Assembly: GCA_015680685.1 (NCBI GenBank)
Contig: MNCI01029297.1
Location: 1,376 to 65,375, forward strand
Length of the DNA stretch: 64,000 nt
DNA from: Gnetum montanum
Lineage: Eukaryota > Streptophyta > Gnetopsida > Gnetales > Gnetaceae
Direction: 5' to 3'
Part shown: positions 48,511 through 60,500 of the stretch, piece by piece
Layout of the letters: every line of letters begins with the position of its first letter
How positions within the stretch are numbered: the first letter of the stretch is position 1
Position numbers and translations under genes: made by a program
Notes under the pieces: model-generated
The model's database searches: none
The model's input: only the letters and a program-made list of their open reading frames with translations
Told to the model about the DNA's origin: nothing

Positions 48511-49029
48511 TCAATTTTAAGTCCTGGTAGACTGTTGTTGCTGGTTTTAAGTCCCAGCAGACCATGGTCCTAGTTTAAAGTTTGGGCAGACCAAAAAATG
48601 CTAGTTTCACGTCGTAGCAGATGGCGGTAAAGCTAATTTATCATCTCAGCAGACCGTGCTATAGATGTTAGTTTTATGTCGCGACCTAGAGACAATTCTA
48701 TGATGGTTTTACGTCTCAGCAGACGGATGCTTACCTTTGCCATTTTTATGTCATGGCGGATAGTCGGTGCTAGTTTAGCGTCGTGGCAGACGTGTGCAAG
48801 AAGTGCTAGTTTTATGTCTTGGCGGACCTATACAACACTGCCAATTTTATGTCATAGTGGACAATTGCCATCTGCTAGTTTTACGTCATGGTGGACAATC
48901 GTTGCCAGTTTAGCGTCATGGCGGACGTGTGTAGAAAGTTCCAGTTTTATGTTGTAGCGGATGATCATTGCCAATTTAGTGTCGTGACAGATGCATGCAG
49001 AGAATACCAGTTTTACGTCATAGTAGATG
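48511..49029 (-). repeat. TE7 hairpin-motif array after integrase
   Basis: About 15 copies: e.g. GTCCTGGTAGAC, GTCCCAGCAGAC, GTCGTAGCAGAT, GTCGTGGCAGAC, GTCATGGCGGAC and GTCGTGACAGAT, each preceded by AGTTTTA or AGTTTA. It begins 35 bp after the integrase stop in element sense. Confidence 0.87.
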
Positions 49030-49063
49030 ATTGTTGCGCCTAAGGTTAACACTGAATATGTAG

Positions 49064-52000
49064 CTAGATGTAGTACCACTTCAGGTATATATGGTTCATG
49101 GGATTTGATAACTTGTTGCCATTGATATCTGCTAGCTTGAATGCACCGTTGCCATACATGTCAACTACTAAGAAAGGGCCTTCCCAATTTGTAGAGAATT
49201 TGAGAACCAAATCTCCTTTCTCGATCAGACGTTGTTGAAGATTATGACGGTGTTTCTACCTCTACTTATCTTGATAATTTTCTATAGTAACAAGCGTCTG
49301 TATTCGCTTCTCCTCTACTAAGTCCAAATTCATGATCCGAGACTCGGTGTGTTGAGTGTCATTTATAATCATGGAGAGGACCATCCATAGAGAAGGAACT
49401 TGTAATTCGAGGGGCAGCACCACCTCAGATCCATAGACTAGGCTATAGGGTGTACTGTCTGTAGCTATTCTACATGTGGTATGATACACCCATAGCACAT
49501 AGAGGATCTTTTCATGCCATTGTATTTTGTTACTATTGAGCATTTTCTTGAGCAAATTGATAATGACCTTATTCATTACTTCAGCTTGACCATTCGCTTG
49601 TGGGTAATAAGGTGACAAAAAAGATTGTTTGATACCAAGGCTATTACAAAAGGATTTGGTTTCCACACTGCTAAATTATGGCCCATTATCGGTCACAATA
49701 GTCATCGAGAGGCCAAATCTAGTTACGATGTTGTCCAAAATGAAATGGCAGACCTATTGAGATGTGATCTTTCACAAAGGGATGGCTTCAACCCACTTCA
49801 TGAAATATTCAGTAGTGGTAATTATGAAGTTGTGCCCTGCGGAAGATTTTGGTGCGATAGGCCCTATAATGTCTAATCCCCATCGTTGGAAGGGCCAAGT
49901 AATCTGAGTCATGTGTAATTCCATAGGTGACACGTGTATAAGGTTCATGTAACGCTAACACATATCGCATGTTTTAACCTTTGTAAGAGAGCATTTTTCC
50001 ATATACGGCCAATAATACCCTAAGCAACAGATTTTAGCGGCCATGGCTCATGGGGCTACGTGTCCTCCACATAGTCCCTCATGAACTTCTCCGACTATAC
50101 ATTGTGCTTGGTCTTTGTTAACGCAAGTAAGCAATACTCCATCGAAAGAGCATCTTAGAGGGTACTGTCTCCTATGATGACGTATTTCCTAGCTTGCTTG
50201 CAGATTGCATATTTTTGTACATGTGTTAGCTCGTGTGGTGGTTCGCCACATAGAAGGTAAGTTTTAATGTTATCGTACCATTCTGGCGTCTCATCCACGA
50301 GTAGTGAAGATATTTGTGCCATCTGAATGATAGGATCTACACACTCTGTCATTAAGGTGGGACAAGTGTCAAACAGATGTGGTGGCACATTCAATGCTAA
50401 TGTAGCTAGTGCATCGGCTAGCGTGTTGTCATTTCGAGGCACGTGTTGGGCATCGGTTGCTATGAACTGCTTCAGGAGATCTTTAGCCATATTGCAGTAG
50501 GGCTATAAATGTATGGCCTTGCAGGTGTAGACTCCTGTGATTTGATTTATCACAAGCATCAAATCACCCCTAACCGCTAGGTGTTGAATGTTAAGATTTC
50601 TAGCTGTTAATAATCCTCTGAGGAGCCCCTCATACTCTGCCACGTTGTTCGTACAGGGGAAGGTCAAGCGGTAGGCATATAGACGTACATCCTCAGGTGA
50701 CAGCGTAATGACCGTGGTAGCACTGCTGCCTCTAGCAGTTGACTCTCCGTTAAAATGTAATGTTTCTTCAAGGCCTATTAGAATAGGGCTTAGACTATGT
50801 ACATGTTCGTCGGGAAATTCAGGCTCTATTGTCACCTGGCTGTCAATAGGTGATGTCATTAGTTGGTCGGCTATCGCTTGGCCTTTCGTAAAAGATTGGC
50901 CAATATAATGTAGATTGAATTCTGCCATGATAGCTTTCCAATGAGCTATCCTACTACTTTCATATAGGTTGTCCGTAAGAGCTCTCAGGATGTTGTTTTT
51001 GCAGATTATATTGACTTGGCTATGGAAGACATAGTGTCTACATTTTTTGAGCGCAAACACTAATGCTAAACAATTACGCTCTACTTCCTTATACCTCATT
51101 TCATACGCACATAGAGCATAACTCAAGTAGTAGATGGGTACTTCTGACCCATCACCTCTCTTTTGATAAGTGATGCAGCTAGGGATACATCTGAGGTTGC
51201 GAGGGAAATGTAAAATGGCTGATCCCTTTGCAGCAAGAATACTGTTTGCAAGCATTTAAGTTCTTGCTTCAAGCTGTCAAACACACGCTGATAATCATCT
51301 GTCCACTCGAAATTAACCCCCTTCTTAAGCAGATGCTGCATAGGGTGTAATTTATCTATTAATTTCGAGATGAACCGCCTGATAAACTGTAACCACCCTT
51401 GCAATCCACGTAATTGCTTGAGATTTGTAGGAGGTGTCAACTCAACGATGGCCTTAACTTTGTCAGGTTCTACTCGTATGCCAGTTTCCGATAGCACAAA
51501 CCCCAGCATGCATCCAATTTTAACTTCGAATACACACTTCTTTGGGTTGAGCCGGAGGTCATATTTAGAGCATCTTTTAAGAACTAAATTTAGGTCCTCT
51601 GGATGATCTTCTGACCTTACAGACTTAACAACTATATCATCAACATAATCATTCAGTATACCTAGGAGATAATCACCAAAGATGTATGTCATAGCTCATT
51701 GATAGGTAGCTTTGGCATTTTTTAAACCAAAAGGCATCATAGTATAACAAAAGGTCCCCCAGGGTGTCATGAATGTTGTGGTCAGCTGGTGTTCTAGGTT
51801 GATGCAAATTTGATTATAGCCTGAAAAACCATGCATGAAGGATAAAAGCGCATGCCCAGTGGTTGTATCTACTAGTTGGTCGATACTCAGTAACGGAAAG
51901 TTGTTCTTAATTGTGGATTTGTTCAAGTCCAGGAAATCTATGCAGATGTGTATTCCTCCAGCCTTCTTAGGGACAACTACAATGTTAGATACCCAGTCTG

Positions 52001-52517
52001 AGTAATCAACCACACGGATGAAACCAGCCTGGTATAATTTAGTGATCTCATCACATACTGCTAGCGTGATTTCTGGCTTAATTTTCTGTGCCTTTTGTCT
52101 AATCGCTTTGATATGCAGGTCTAGAATTATGTTATGTTGTATTAGCCTTGGATCTAGCCCCAGCATATCCTCATATGACCATGCGAATACTGTGATGTTA
52201 TTCTGGAGGACCTGTTTTATATTGTCATGTGCCTCTTGGTCCAATAAAGAACTAACTTTAAGAGTTTTGTTCTCATCTTTATGCGTAACCACAGAGACCT
52301 CGCTGAGGGGGTCTTCAGTTACATCTCCAGCCTCCAGGTCTAGCATGGGTGTCGATTGTTCTGGCTAGTCTAGAGATGTTTCCGATGTGGCTATGGTTGC
52401 ATCATTAAGGAAAAGGTTAGTTTCTACTAGTGTGAGATCAAATTATCTAACGATTCCTCCATATGGGCCTGTTAAAGCTAGGAGTGCCGATAAAGTTGCG
52501 TCCATTTGCCAACTCTC
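49064..52517 (-). pseudogene. pol: TE7 pol: RT, RNase H, second RNase H-like domain, integrase
   Basis: It starts after an acceptor-like TTTTGCAG (52,518-52,519), ATG at 52,505. RT 52,346-51,500: VFAWSYEDMLGLDPRL, SNIVVVPKKAGG, TTFMTPWGTFCYTMMPFGL, catalytic YVDDIVVKS intact. Connection domain to 51,123 (LKQLRGLQGWLQFIRRFISK). First RNase H 51,160-50,900 (GSEVPIYYLSYAL). Second RNase H-like domain 50,760-50,400 with FNGES where DGAS is expected, NNVAEYEGLLRGLL, AVRGDLMLVINQ. Integrase: zinc region about 50,100-49,950, first core Asp in GLDIIGPI (about 49,870), second in TDNGP (about 49,690), Glu in NGQAEVMNK (about 49,590). Ends IYLKWYYI. Frameshifts near 51,200 and between 50,155 and 49,700; TGA at 51,693-51,695 replaces a conserved Arg codon. 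No chromodomain. Confidence 0.9.
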
Positions 52518-52977
52518 CTGCAAAATTGCCAAATATGAAAGTGATTAGAAAAGTGCTAAGTTAAATGCTGTAAGTATTAGCATATGACGCTTGGCATAGT
52601 TTGAAAAGGTAGGATATGACATTGTTGAGCGTGAAGAGCTAACTGAATTTTGAATACTGTGAATAGCCCATAATTAATGTGACCTGATTAGGAAGTGATA
52701 AGGTGTAGTACTTTAATGTCATTTCAGACAGTGCTCCATGCGATATTTACCACATTAATGCCCTGATCTTTGGGTTCCATCTCATGCTGACACCAACATT
52801 TAGGAAAGTCCTGCTTTAACTGGGCATCAAGTCGGTTAGTCTTGCATGTTATAAGTAAGAGGTTCATATCGAAAACAGGTTGTTGGCTATTGCAAATTCA
52901 AATTCAGCTATCGTAGAGAGAGAGAAAGAGCAAAAGATAGCAGTGCATTATTTGTGAAGGTTCATAGAACTGTAACT
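52518..52977. other. TE7 spacer between RT and antisense gene
   Basis: The RT-side acceptor GGCAATTTTGCAG (minus) is at 52,518-52,530. One degenerate motif copy is at 52,709-52,729. The antisense gene begins at 52,978. The 460 bp between two oppositely directed reading frames hold no other gene. Confidence 0.6.
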
Positions 52978-55900
52978 ATGGTGCCAAAGGTGAGAGTAAA
53001 GAATGCCAAATTGGAAAAAATTAATGAAGTGCAGGGGAGTCTGCAGTGCGCTTCACAAGCTTTGGTCGAAGTACGAGATGTTAACCCCTTGAATCGGTAG
53101 GCCATCTCTCGCTTATTCGCATTTCTTTTGGTCATATATTTTTTCTTTTGTTTATTCTTTTGAGTTATTTGTGTAAACTAGAGTTTTAGGATATAGACTT
53201 TGTATGAAAACAAGGGTTTAGATAGTGGTATTGCGTCCATTGCCATTGTCTAAGACAAACCTTGCACTGTTGCAAGGGTTTAAGCAATTTTGGCTACATG
53301 GCTAAAGTGTAATCTATAGTTTTTCTAAGCATGCAAGGAAATCTAGATTTATATTTTTTTCTAATGGTAACGTGTTTACATTCTGTACAGTATACTAGTG
53401 AAACTATCCTAATTGTTTTGGACATAGTCAGGGTTTTGTGTTGCATAAACCCTCCCGCAGCTAATGTTCCTCCCCCTCAGACTCGTCTACAGGGGAAAAC
53501 AATATGGTTTCAGAAGGGTGTACTGGAGTTTTTGTAGTTTTTGCTACGTAACTACAGCATCATCGTTTGGTTGCATCTACTGGGTGATGTGGCTGTGGCC
53601 ATTTTGGAAAATTTGTTAGTCGGTTCTACATAGGGAATTTTGGCTTTTCTAATAGACGGAGCTATTGACACTGGTCGACCCCAAGATCGCGAACTTAGCA
53701 CCAAAGGATTGAGGCATTTAAGTTGGATCTGGGAGATGCCAAGATTTAGCTATTACCATACTTATAACACATTGTTCATAGCTCATCATGTTTCAACTTG
53801 CTTTCATAATCCACCGGGCACGGTGTATTACTCAGGCGGGTAAGTCATTTTACTTACGGTGATGTTAATATGTTTCCTAATGTTTGAACTTGTAGATCAT
53901 GGGATAGTAATGTGTTATATGATACAGGTTCTTTATCAATGAGAATGGGTTATTGGGAAACAATGATACATTGTACTTGACTGAAAGGGCGATAAATGAG
54001 TTTACGTCCACTAGCAATGTATGTGCTGGTGTCATGGGGCAGATGGCCTTCGAGATTCCTGAGTATCCCACCCATTACTCCGATGCTTTCAAGAATTGTC
54101 AGAGCCTTGAATGGTTACATGAGGAATGGACTTTGAACCCACCCCTCACTCTCGCAGATGTGCAAAGGAAGCTTCCTCCATTTCCTTTGCCATTCGGACC
54201 TAGTAAGGTTTCGTTGTCACAATTAGTTACAGGGTATTATTGGTTGAGAAGTTGTATAACATTGTCTCGACTTGTGTTATCAGTTAGGGAATCTCGAGAG
54301 GCTACTATCATGATTTACAGCTGTGAGGCAAACACTCTCCTCTTCCGTTACGGTGATATAAAGAAAGCACAACACTGGCTAGGCCACGCGGCGGCCCCAG
54401 CCGCATTGGTTACTAAGCTATGGGAGGTGAGGTTGATGCATCTATTCCTGGCTGTAACCCCCGATGTCCCCACGAGTGAAATGCTAACCCTGGTTAACTC
54501 CTTCAGCGAGGGGGCTGAGCGATTTTGCACGCGCGTGCATAACGTGCATGTACATCTTTACATTGACGCTCAGTTGTTTATTAACCTTTTTAGTGTCCCC
54601 TCTGATGGTATTCCCATAGAAGAAAAGTTGAGGAGGAGCCTCAAATGTCAGGAAGAGCTAGAGGAGTGGCTAGGGACTAAGAAGGACACGAAGGAGATTC
54701 CTTGTGAAAAGCTCGTGTTGGAGGTTGCCAAAACCATTTATCCCCTCTTCCGAGCCTAGGCTTTCCCTAGAATGCTCTAGCAGGGGAAGTTCTTCACCAT
54801 AGAACAGGCCCGTATCATGCGAGAGGTGATAGAGGAAGGGACCCAATTCGACTGGGTGAGCTATTTCGCCAAAGGGTTATGCACTGAAATGGTTAGGCTT
54901 TGCCAAAAGCTTGAGTCCCGTTTCAGTGTGCACTTCACCTTTTTCATAGATTGCCTCTGGTGTTTTGTCGAATTTCTGGTGGTGCATAGGAATGGGGTCT
55001 GGGTGCAACAGGACTGAGACCAGTTATCCAAACCCTAGATCTCCCACCTCTTTGGCACTACCCGATCACAAGATCCTCCAGAGGGAATTGGGAAGTCATT
55101 TTCTATAATGACTAGGGATATGGTAGCACCTCGAATGTGAGGCTCTGATAGCGTAGGTGGGGTGCTTCCCTCTTACACCAGTGATAAGTCATGGGGGAAG
55201 TGCCTAGTGGCAGAAATAGTGGATACTTCGGTGCAATGCAAGAAGCCTCGTTTAACCAAGGTGCCTGTGGAGCTGGCAGGTGGTGTAGGCAGATCTGTAT
55301 GAGTCAAGTTTCAATGGAGTAAACCTCCGTTTGGTAAGCAAGAGGACACAGTAAAAGTTATGGTAATTGTTGTATTACGTAACTTATTCAATGTGTTTTG
55401 AATTATGTGAGTGCATTATATGGTAGGAACAGGGAGACCTACAGGGCAGTTAACCCCTGAGACAAGGGCTATGGTGTTACGGCATGGGGAAGGGGCCCCA
55501 GTTTTGGAGGAGGAGGCCCCAGTTATTAGAGTGAGTGATGCACAGACCCTTTTGCGTGAAGAGAGAGTGGAGGCAGAGAATGTTGACGCACTTCCCACTG
55601 GGACAGGAAGAGGTAATTAGTGTATTAAAAAAATTTTAAGAGATTCTGTTATTAACCAAAATTCTTGACTTAATTATGCCATAGATGAATGAGGTGATTC
55701 CCCATCCACCATTGTAAGCAGAGTGTGGGGCGAATTCCTCGATAAATTTGCCTTTATGGAAGGCGACGCGTCGATCCTGGGGCCGGTATGTTGCGACTAT
55801 CGTATGCTTATTTTATTATAAGGTTACAGTGCTTAATTACATTTGATCTAATGTTTGTTGTTAGGAGCTTGCCTTCGATGGGACTGTACGGAGCCCATTG

Positions 55901-56995
55901 ACCTGGACACCATTGAACCCTCATCAGAAGCAACGGTCGTGCCATGCAATATTTACAAAGAAATGCATAAATGTGCGTTACATTTGACCTGATCCCTATG
56001 GGAAAGTTAGAATGTCAATGAAGTACTCTGGAAGAAGCTTCAGAGATTAGAGAAGGAAAGGATATCTCTGATCAGAGAGGTCGGAGACTTAAGATCACGA
56101 TGTGAATTCCTGCAAGCTCAAGGAATGGGTCAAGAGGACTAGTGGACAGCTGTTATTGACTATGCTCGCTATTGGACCATAGTCAGAAACAGCGTATAAA
56201 CTAGTCATGAATTAGTTAAGCAAAGGATGCAGATAGAGCTCCTGGTCCAGAAGAATCAAGACTGGAAGGACTTTTTTGCAAGGGTCCAAGAGTGGGGAAA
56301 GACGGAGAAAGATCATAAGCATATGTATAAGCGAGAAAGTATTTCTTATCGTCAGCATTATCGAGATTCCGCTGTTAAAGCTCAATCCTTGTGATTGTTC
56401 CTCGATGTCATTGGTGTGTCTGAGGCTTTCAAGCAGTTCCAAGAGTAGGTGATGGTGAGCGCGTCTCCAGAAAGAGAAATTACTCTTCCTAGGGGAAAGA
56501 CCATGGTCCCTACCTTCTTCCTTAAACCTCCTCGGTGGACTAGTATGGAGAAGGGGAAGGTTAAGGCTGGAACTAGTTTGGGGAACGGGGTATGGTCTGA
56601 GTTGACCGAAGATGAGATTATGCAACGTCTGTGGGTCAGCTTAGATCAGATCCCCTTTACTGCTGATGCGGGATCATCGCGAGTAAGTTTTAGTGTTGTT
56701 GAATTCGAAATTTTTTGACTTATCCTATCATGGGTTTTGCTGATACACTTGTTGTATGTAGTTACAAGAAATGAATGAAGAAGGTGGACAGAATGAGGCG
56801 TATGTTCAGGGAGGAGAGCATAATGATGCAGATCGTCACCTTGGGGAGCAATTTTTAGTGGAAGAACCCTGTGAAGATGATGTTCCTCATGAGGGAATAC
56901 TTCCTAGAAGGGAAGACCCATATGAAGACGATTTGCAAGGCTTGGAAGCAGAGTTAAGGGATACGGGAGACAATGGTGCTAGAGGAGATGTGTAA
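52978..56995 (+). pseudogene. Antisense eight-exon gene, TE7 copy
   Basis: Exons: 52,978-53,096 (MVPKVRVKN); 53,391-53,839; 53,928-54,202 (275 bp); 54,284-55,333 (1,050 bp); 55,427-55,612; 55,685-55,785; 55,865-56,682; 56,762-56,995. Donors include GTAAGT, GTAAGG, GTAAGC and GTAATT; acceptors ATACAG, TATCAG, GGTAG, GTTAG, TGTAG. Exon 2 ends HNPPGTVYYSGG; exon 3 has LTERAINEFTSTSNVCAGVM; exon 4 has RYGDIKKAQHWLGHAAAP, NVHVHLYIDAQLFINLF, EEWLGTKKDTKEIP, MREVIEEGTQFDWVSYFAKG; exon 7 is helical and K/E-rich, then MEKGKVKAGTSLGNGVWSEL; exon 8 is acidic to a stop at 56,993-56,995. Stops in exons 2, 4 and 7. No known domain recognised; predicted soluble, no obvious signal peptide. A transduced host gene or an element-specific protein are both possible. 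Confidence 0.8.
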
Positions 56996-57510
56996 TTATG
57001 ATTATGCACAATTTTATTTATGAGATGGAACAAAGACAATATGAATTTTGACATGATTAATTACGAATTTTTCTCTATGGTTTTTAATTTTATGTTTTTG
57101 TTTATATAGAGTGTACATAGAATTATTGAGGGTTTTGAGACCGTGGTGTTATTGTGACCATTGAATGGAGTTGCTAGTTTAAGGCCATTGTGGGCCATTA
57201 CATAGCATTTGCGTAAAATATAGATCTTGCGTAAAGATAGAAATCGGATATTTTAGTTTAGGGCCATTTTGGGCCTTCGCTAGTTTTAGGCCATTGCGGG
57301 CCATTTGCATATATCGGAGAGTGTAATTGATAAAAGTGCAAATATTTGCGTAATTGTATCTAGGAAGCGTAAATGGAGTAATTGATAGAAGATGTAAATA
57401 TATGTATACTAAACAAAACTGACAGTCAAAACTGATGAGCATAAATGGAAAAACTAGTGAAAGTGTAAAGATGCACGTAAATATCACACAGGTCAATTGC
57501 TAGCCCGTAA
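56996..57510 (-). repeat. TE7 GGCC-type motifs between antisense gene and protease
   Basis: Three motif copies: 57,174-57,196, 57,252-57,275 and 57,279-57,303, each with a GGCC...GGCC stem. The rest (57,304-57,510) is AT-rich with GCGTAAAT words. This is the single-copy counterpart of the 87-bp minisatellite of TE5. Confidence 0.8.
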
Positions 57511-60500
57511 TTATTTTTTGATAGCTTTTATGTTGAGTGGTGCGTAAGGGTAAGGAGATCTATGACCTGACTCCTTCACATCATCTTCCTCTCCCTAAAA
57601 TGATAGATTGGCCCAGGCTAAGCTATCATTAGTCATTTCAACTTGTTCGGGAATTTGGACATGGGTTCGATCTTCGGGTGTTTCGATTTCCGAGCCCTGT
57701 TCTTCCTCGATGTTATTGACGGTTCTAGGAGTCATTTCATCACCATGTATCACTATCTCTCCCCCTGCATAAGGTAGGTGTATTTCTTGGTGTATCAGTG
57801 ATGAAACTGCCCTAAGTTGGGCTAGCCAGGACCTCCCTAGAATCAGGTTGAAACCGGGCATCTGCTCGACTACGATAAATGTGGTGTCTGTTGGGAACTG
57901 GTCTCCTGCCAAAAAATCAATATGTACCATCCCTTTGACTTGAACTCATGCCCTGTTGAATGACTTTAGGCATGATGTCATCATAGGACTAATCTGGTTG
58001 ACTAGGCCCAACTTATCCACTATAGGATAAGGGATGACATTCGTAGCCGCACCATTGTCAACGTGCACCCTCCGGATCCGATGTCGACCAACCCGGATGG
58101 TGATGAACATGGGTTCTATTGTCACTCAACCTATTTTAGGATCATCTTTGATGGATTCATCATGAAAGGTCAACGAGCTAGGTTTAGTTGGCTCAGTGAT
58201 GGGGGGAAACATGACAGCATGTATTGCTTCCTCTTCCGCTGGTAAGCTTTCATCCACAGGTATGGATGTCAGCATGCAGACCATAGCCTCATGGTGCTTT
58301 TGAGATGTCATAAGCAAGTCATAGAGGCTCAATGTTGTGTTCTTCTATTTTAGAGCCTGCTTGACTTGCATAAATGTGTCGAGGAGGTTCCACTCTCAGC
58401 TGGGTTGCTTGTCCCCTCTTTTTTCTTCCATTCGCCCTAAGAGATGAATTTCCCGAGGCGGAATAGTATTGGTCGAAGGGTTGTATTTCTTTCTGCCAAG
58501 GGGAGGTGGCCATGTTTCTATATCTTTGTCTTGCTCAGGAGGTGCAGGCAAAGGTACAGAGGCCAGGGGCCTGGGCTTAGCGAACCCTAGTGTAGAGCGG
58601 TCTTTGGTTGCATTAATTGGCACTTCTCCCCTTTTTTCATTGGATGGAGGTTGATGGTTTTGGTTAGAGATTCGCCCCTACGTAAAAGGGGAAGCTAGTG
58701 GTTTTTGTAATCTAAGGATAAAAGGTACCTTAGGGGTAGGCATGGGCATGGCCACGATTTTATTTTAAGTGTGAGACTAAGTTACAGTTTGAGAGGGCGT
58801 CCTAATAACAAAGGGTGGCCTCAAGGCGTTGCCAACTTCCAGTGAAGAACTTGCCCCTTGGGGTGAACTAATAGGTACATGTAACACAAAGGGTTTCTTA
58901 GGCAGTACCTTCCCTTCATTGTCTGTACTTACCATGTTGATGGTGTACGTTGCGTTATTTACGTTTAACGGGTCTTTGTACACATGCATCGCCTAGTTTT
59001 CGGGACGTGTTGGACTACTACTATCTAATGTCAAAGAACCATTGTCAATCATGCGTTGAATATCATCCTTCAACACCCAATAATAATTAGTGTCATGACC
59101 ACATAGCTGGTGGTAGTCACAAAAATAGTCTAGCTTGAAAGACTTAGGGACTAGCGGTTCGTTGGGTAGAGCTAAAGAAGGGTTCTTCAGCAATTCACAA
59201 TGAAGCCTATGATGCTTCAGAGCTTCTTCAGATATTTTTTTGTTTTGAATATATCCTACTCCTAATAATTGTTTTAGTAGTTCTAAATGCTTTATAGGTA
59301 GGACTGTATATTTTGAATAATCTTTACGTTCGAAGTTTGGTTTTGACTGTGAGGGCTGTTCAGGGGCAGGTGCTTCATGGCCGGTGCTGCTTGCACTAGC
59401 CGTGGTCTCATCAGGCATTGTGGGTGTCTTCTTGTTATTCTTCTTTTTGGCACCCTCATCCAGCATAACTACTATCATCATTGCTATTTTACCTTTGTCT
59501 TTACCCTTACTGTTGGTGTTCTTATAGGCTAGATACGCTGGGTCTTTGCTAGCCTCTACAGCATCTTGGATGCTCTTAGTTTGTGCGAAGGCTTGACTCA
59601 GGGAGCAAAGGGTGAGGTAGTATAGTTTAGACATGATGAAGTCATTAACTGCTCCTTTGAAAATATCCAACAGATGGGCTTCCACAATAGGCTCACGGAT
59701 TTCATTCAAAGTAGCGCTCCATCGTTGTATAAACTTTTGGACTGGCTCGAGCGGGTCTTGTTTCACTCCCATGAGTTGATCTAACGTGACTTCCAGCTTT
59801 AAATTGTATTTAAAGCGAGTCACAAATTGTGTTAAAAGATCTTCCAAGGTTGAGATGGAAGAGCGAGGGAGTGCTCGATACCAGTCCAGAGCCTTACCTA
59901 CCAGAGACATTACAAAGACACGGATAATCGTATGGGGTCATTGTTGTAGTAGCAAGGATTTAGACCTAAAAGTAACAAGATGAGCGTTAGGATCACCTTC
60001 CCCATTGTATTTAGTAAAATGGGGCAAAGACATCCTTGGAGGCAATGACAACATGGGGACTACTGGGCTGATGGGATCATCATGGTAGAAATCCATGACC
60101 TATATCATATCAGAGCCAGTAGCTTTAAGGCGCTTAACTTCCTCGGTGAGGGTTTGAATAAGAAAAAAGCTTGATCCAGACCTGTTGATGACGAAGTTGG
60201 TGTAGGAGGAGTAGGAGATTGGATTGGAAGAGTAGTACCAGGTAATGGAAAGGGAGTGATAGTTTGACTGACAAACAGTGCGATGGGGACTGTCCCCACA
60301 AATGGAGCTGCCTGTGAAACCCACCACCTGGTAGGCTATGTGGACAAATTGGCCATCGTTGGACATGTAGAATGGAAGGTGTAAGGATGTTGTGCCTGCA
60401 AGACATGTGTGGTAGATGCAGCAAAGGGTTGCACACCATAGAATGCAGATTGATTATTGTGTGCAATGGGCGTGATCCACTAACCAGCTGTACGTTGTTG

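Noticed and set aside
48852-49079. Peptide repeats reading DVKLA downstream of integrase as a possible C-terminal extension
   Set aside because: They lie beyond the integrase stop in another frame, and the same DNA motif is read differently inside gag.
54284-55333. Naming the antisense exon 4 core as a plant mobile domain or a transposase
   Set aside because: Considered because such domains are often carried by plant elements, but I could not match the diagnostic residues by eye, so no family is assigned.
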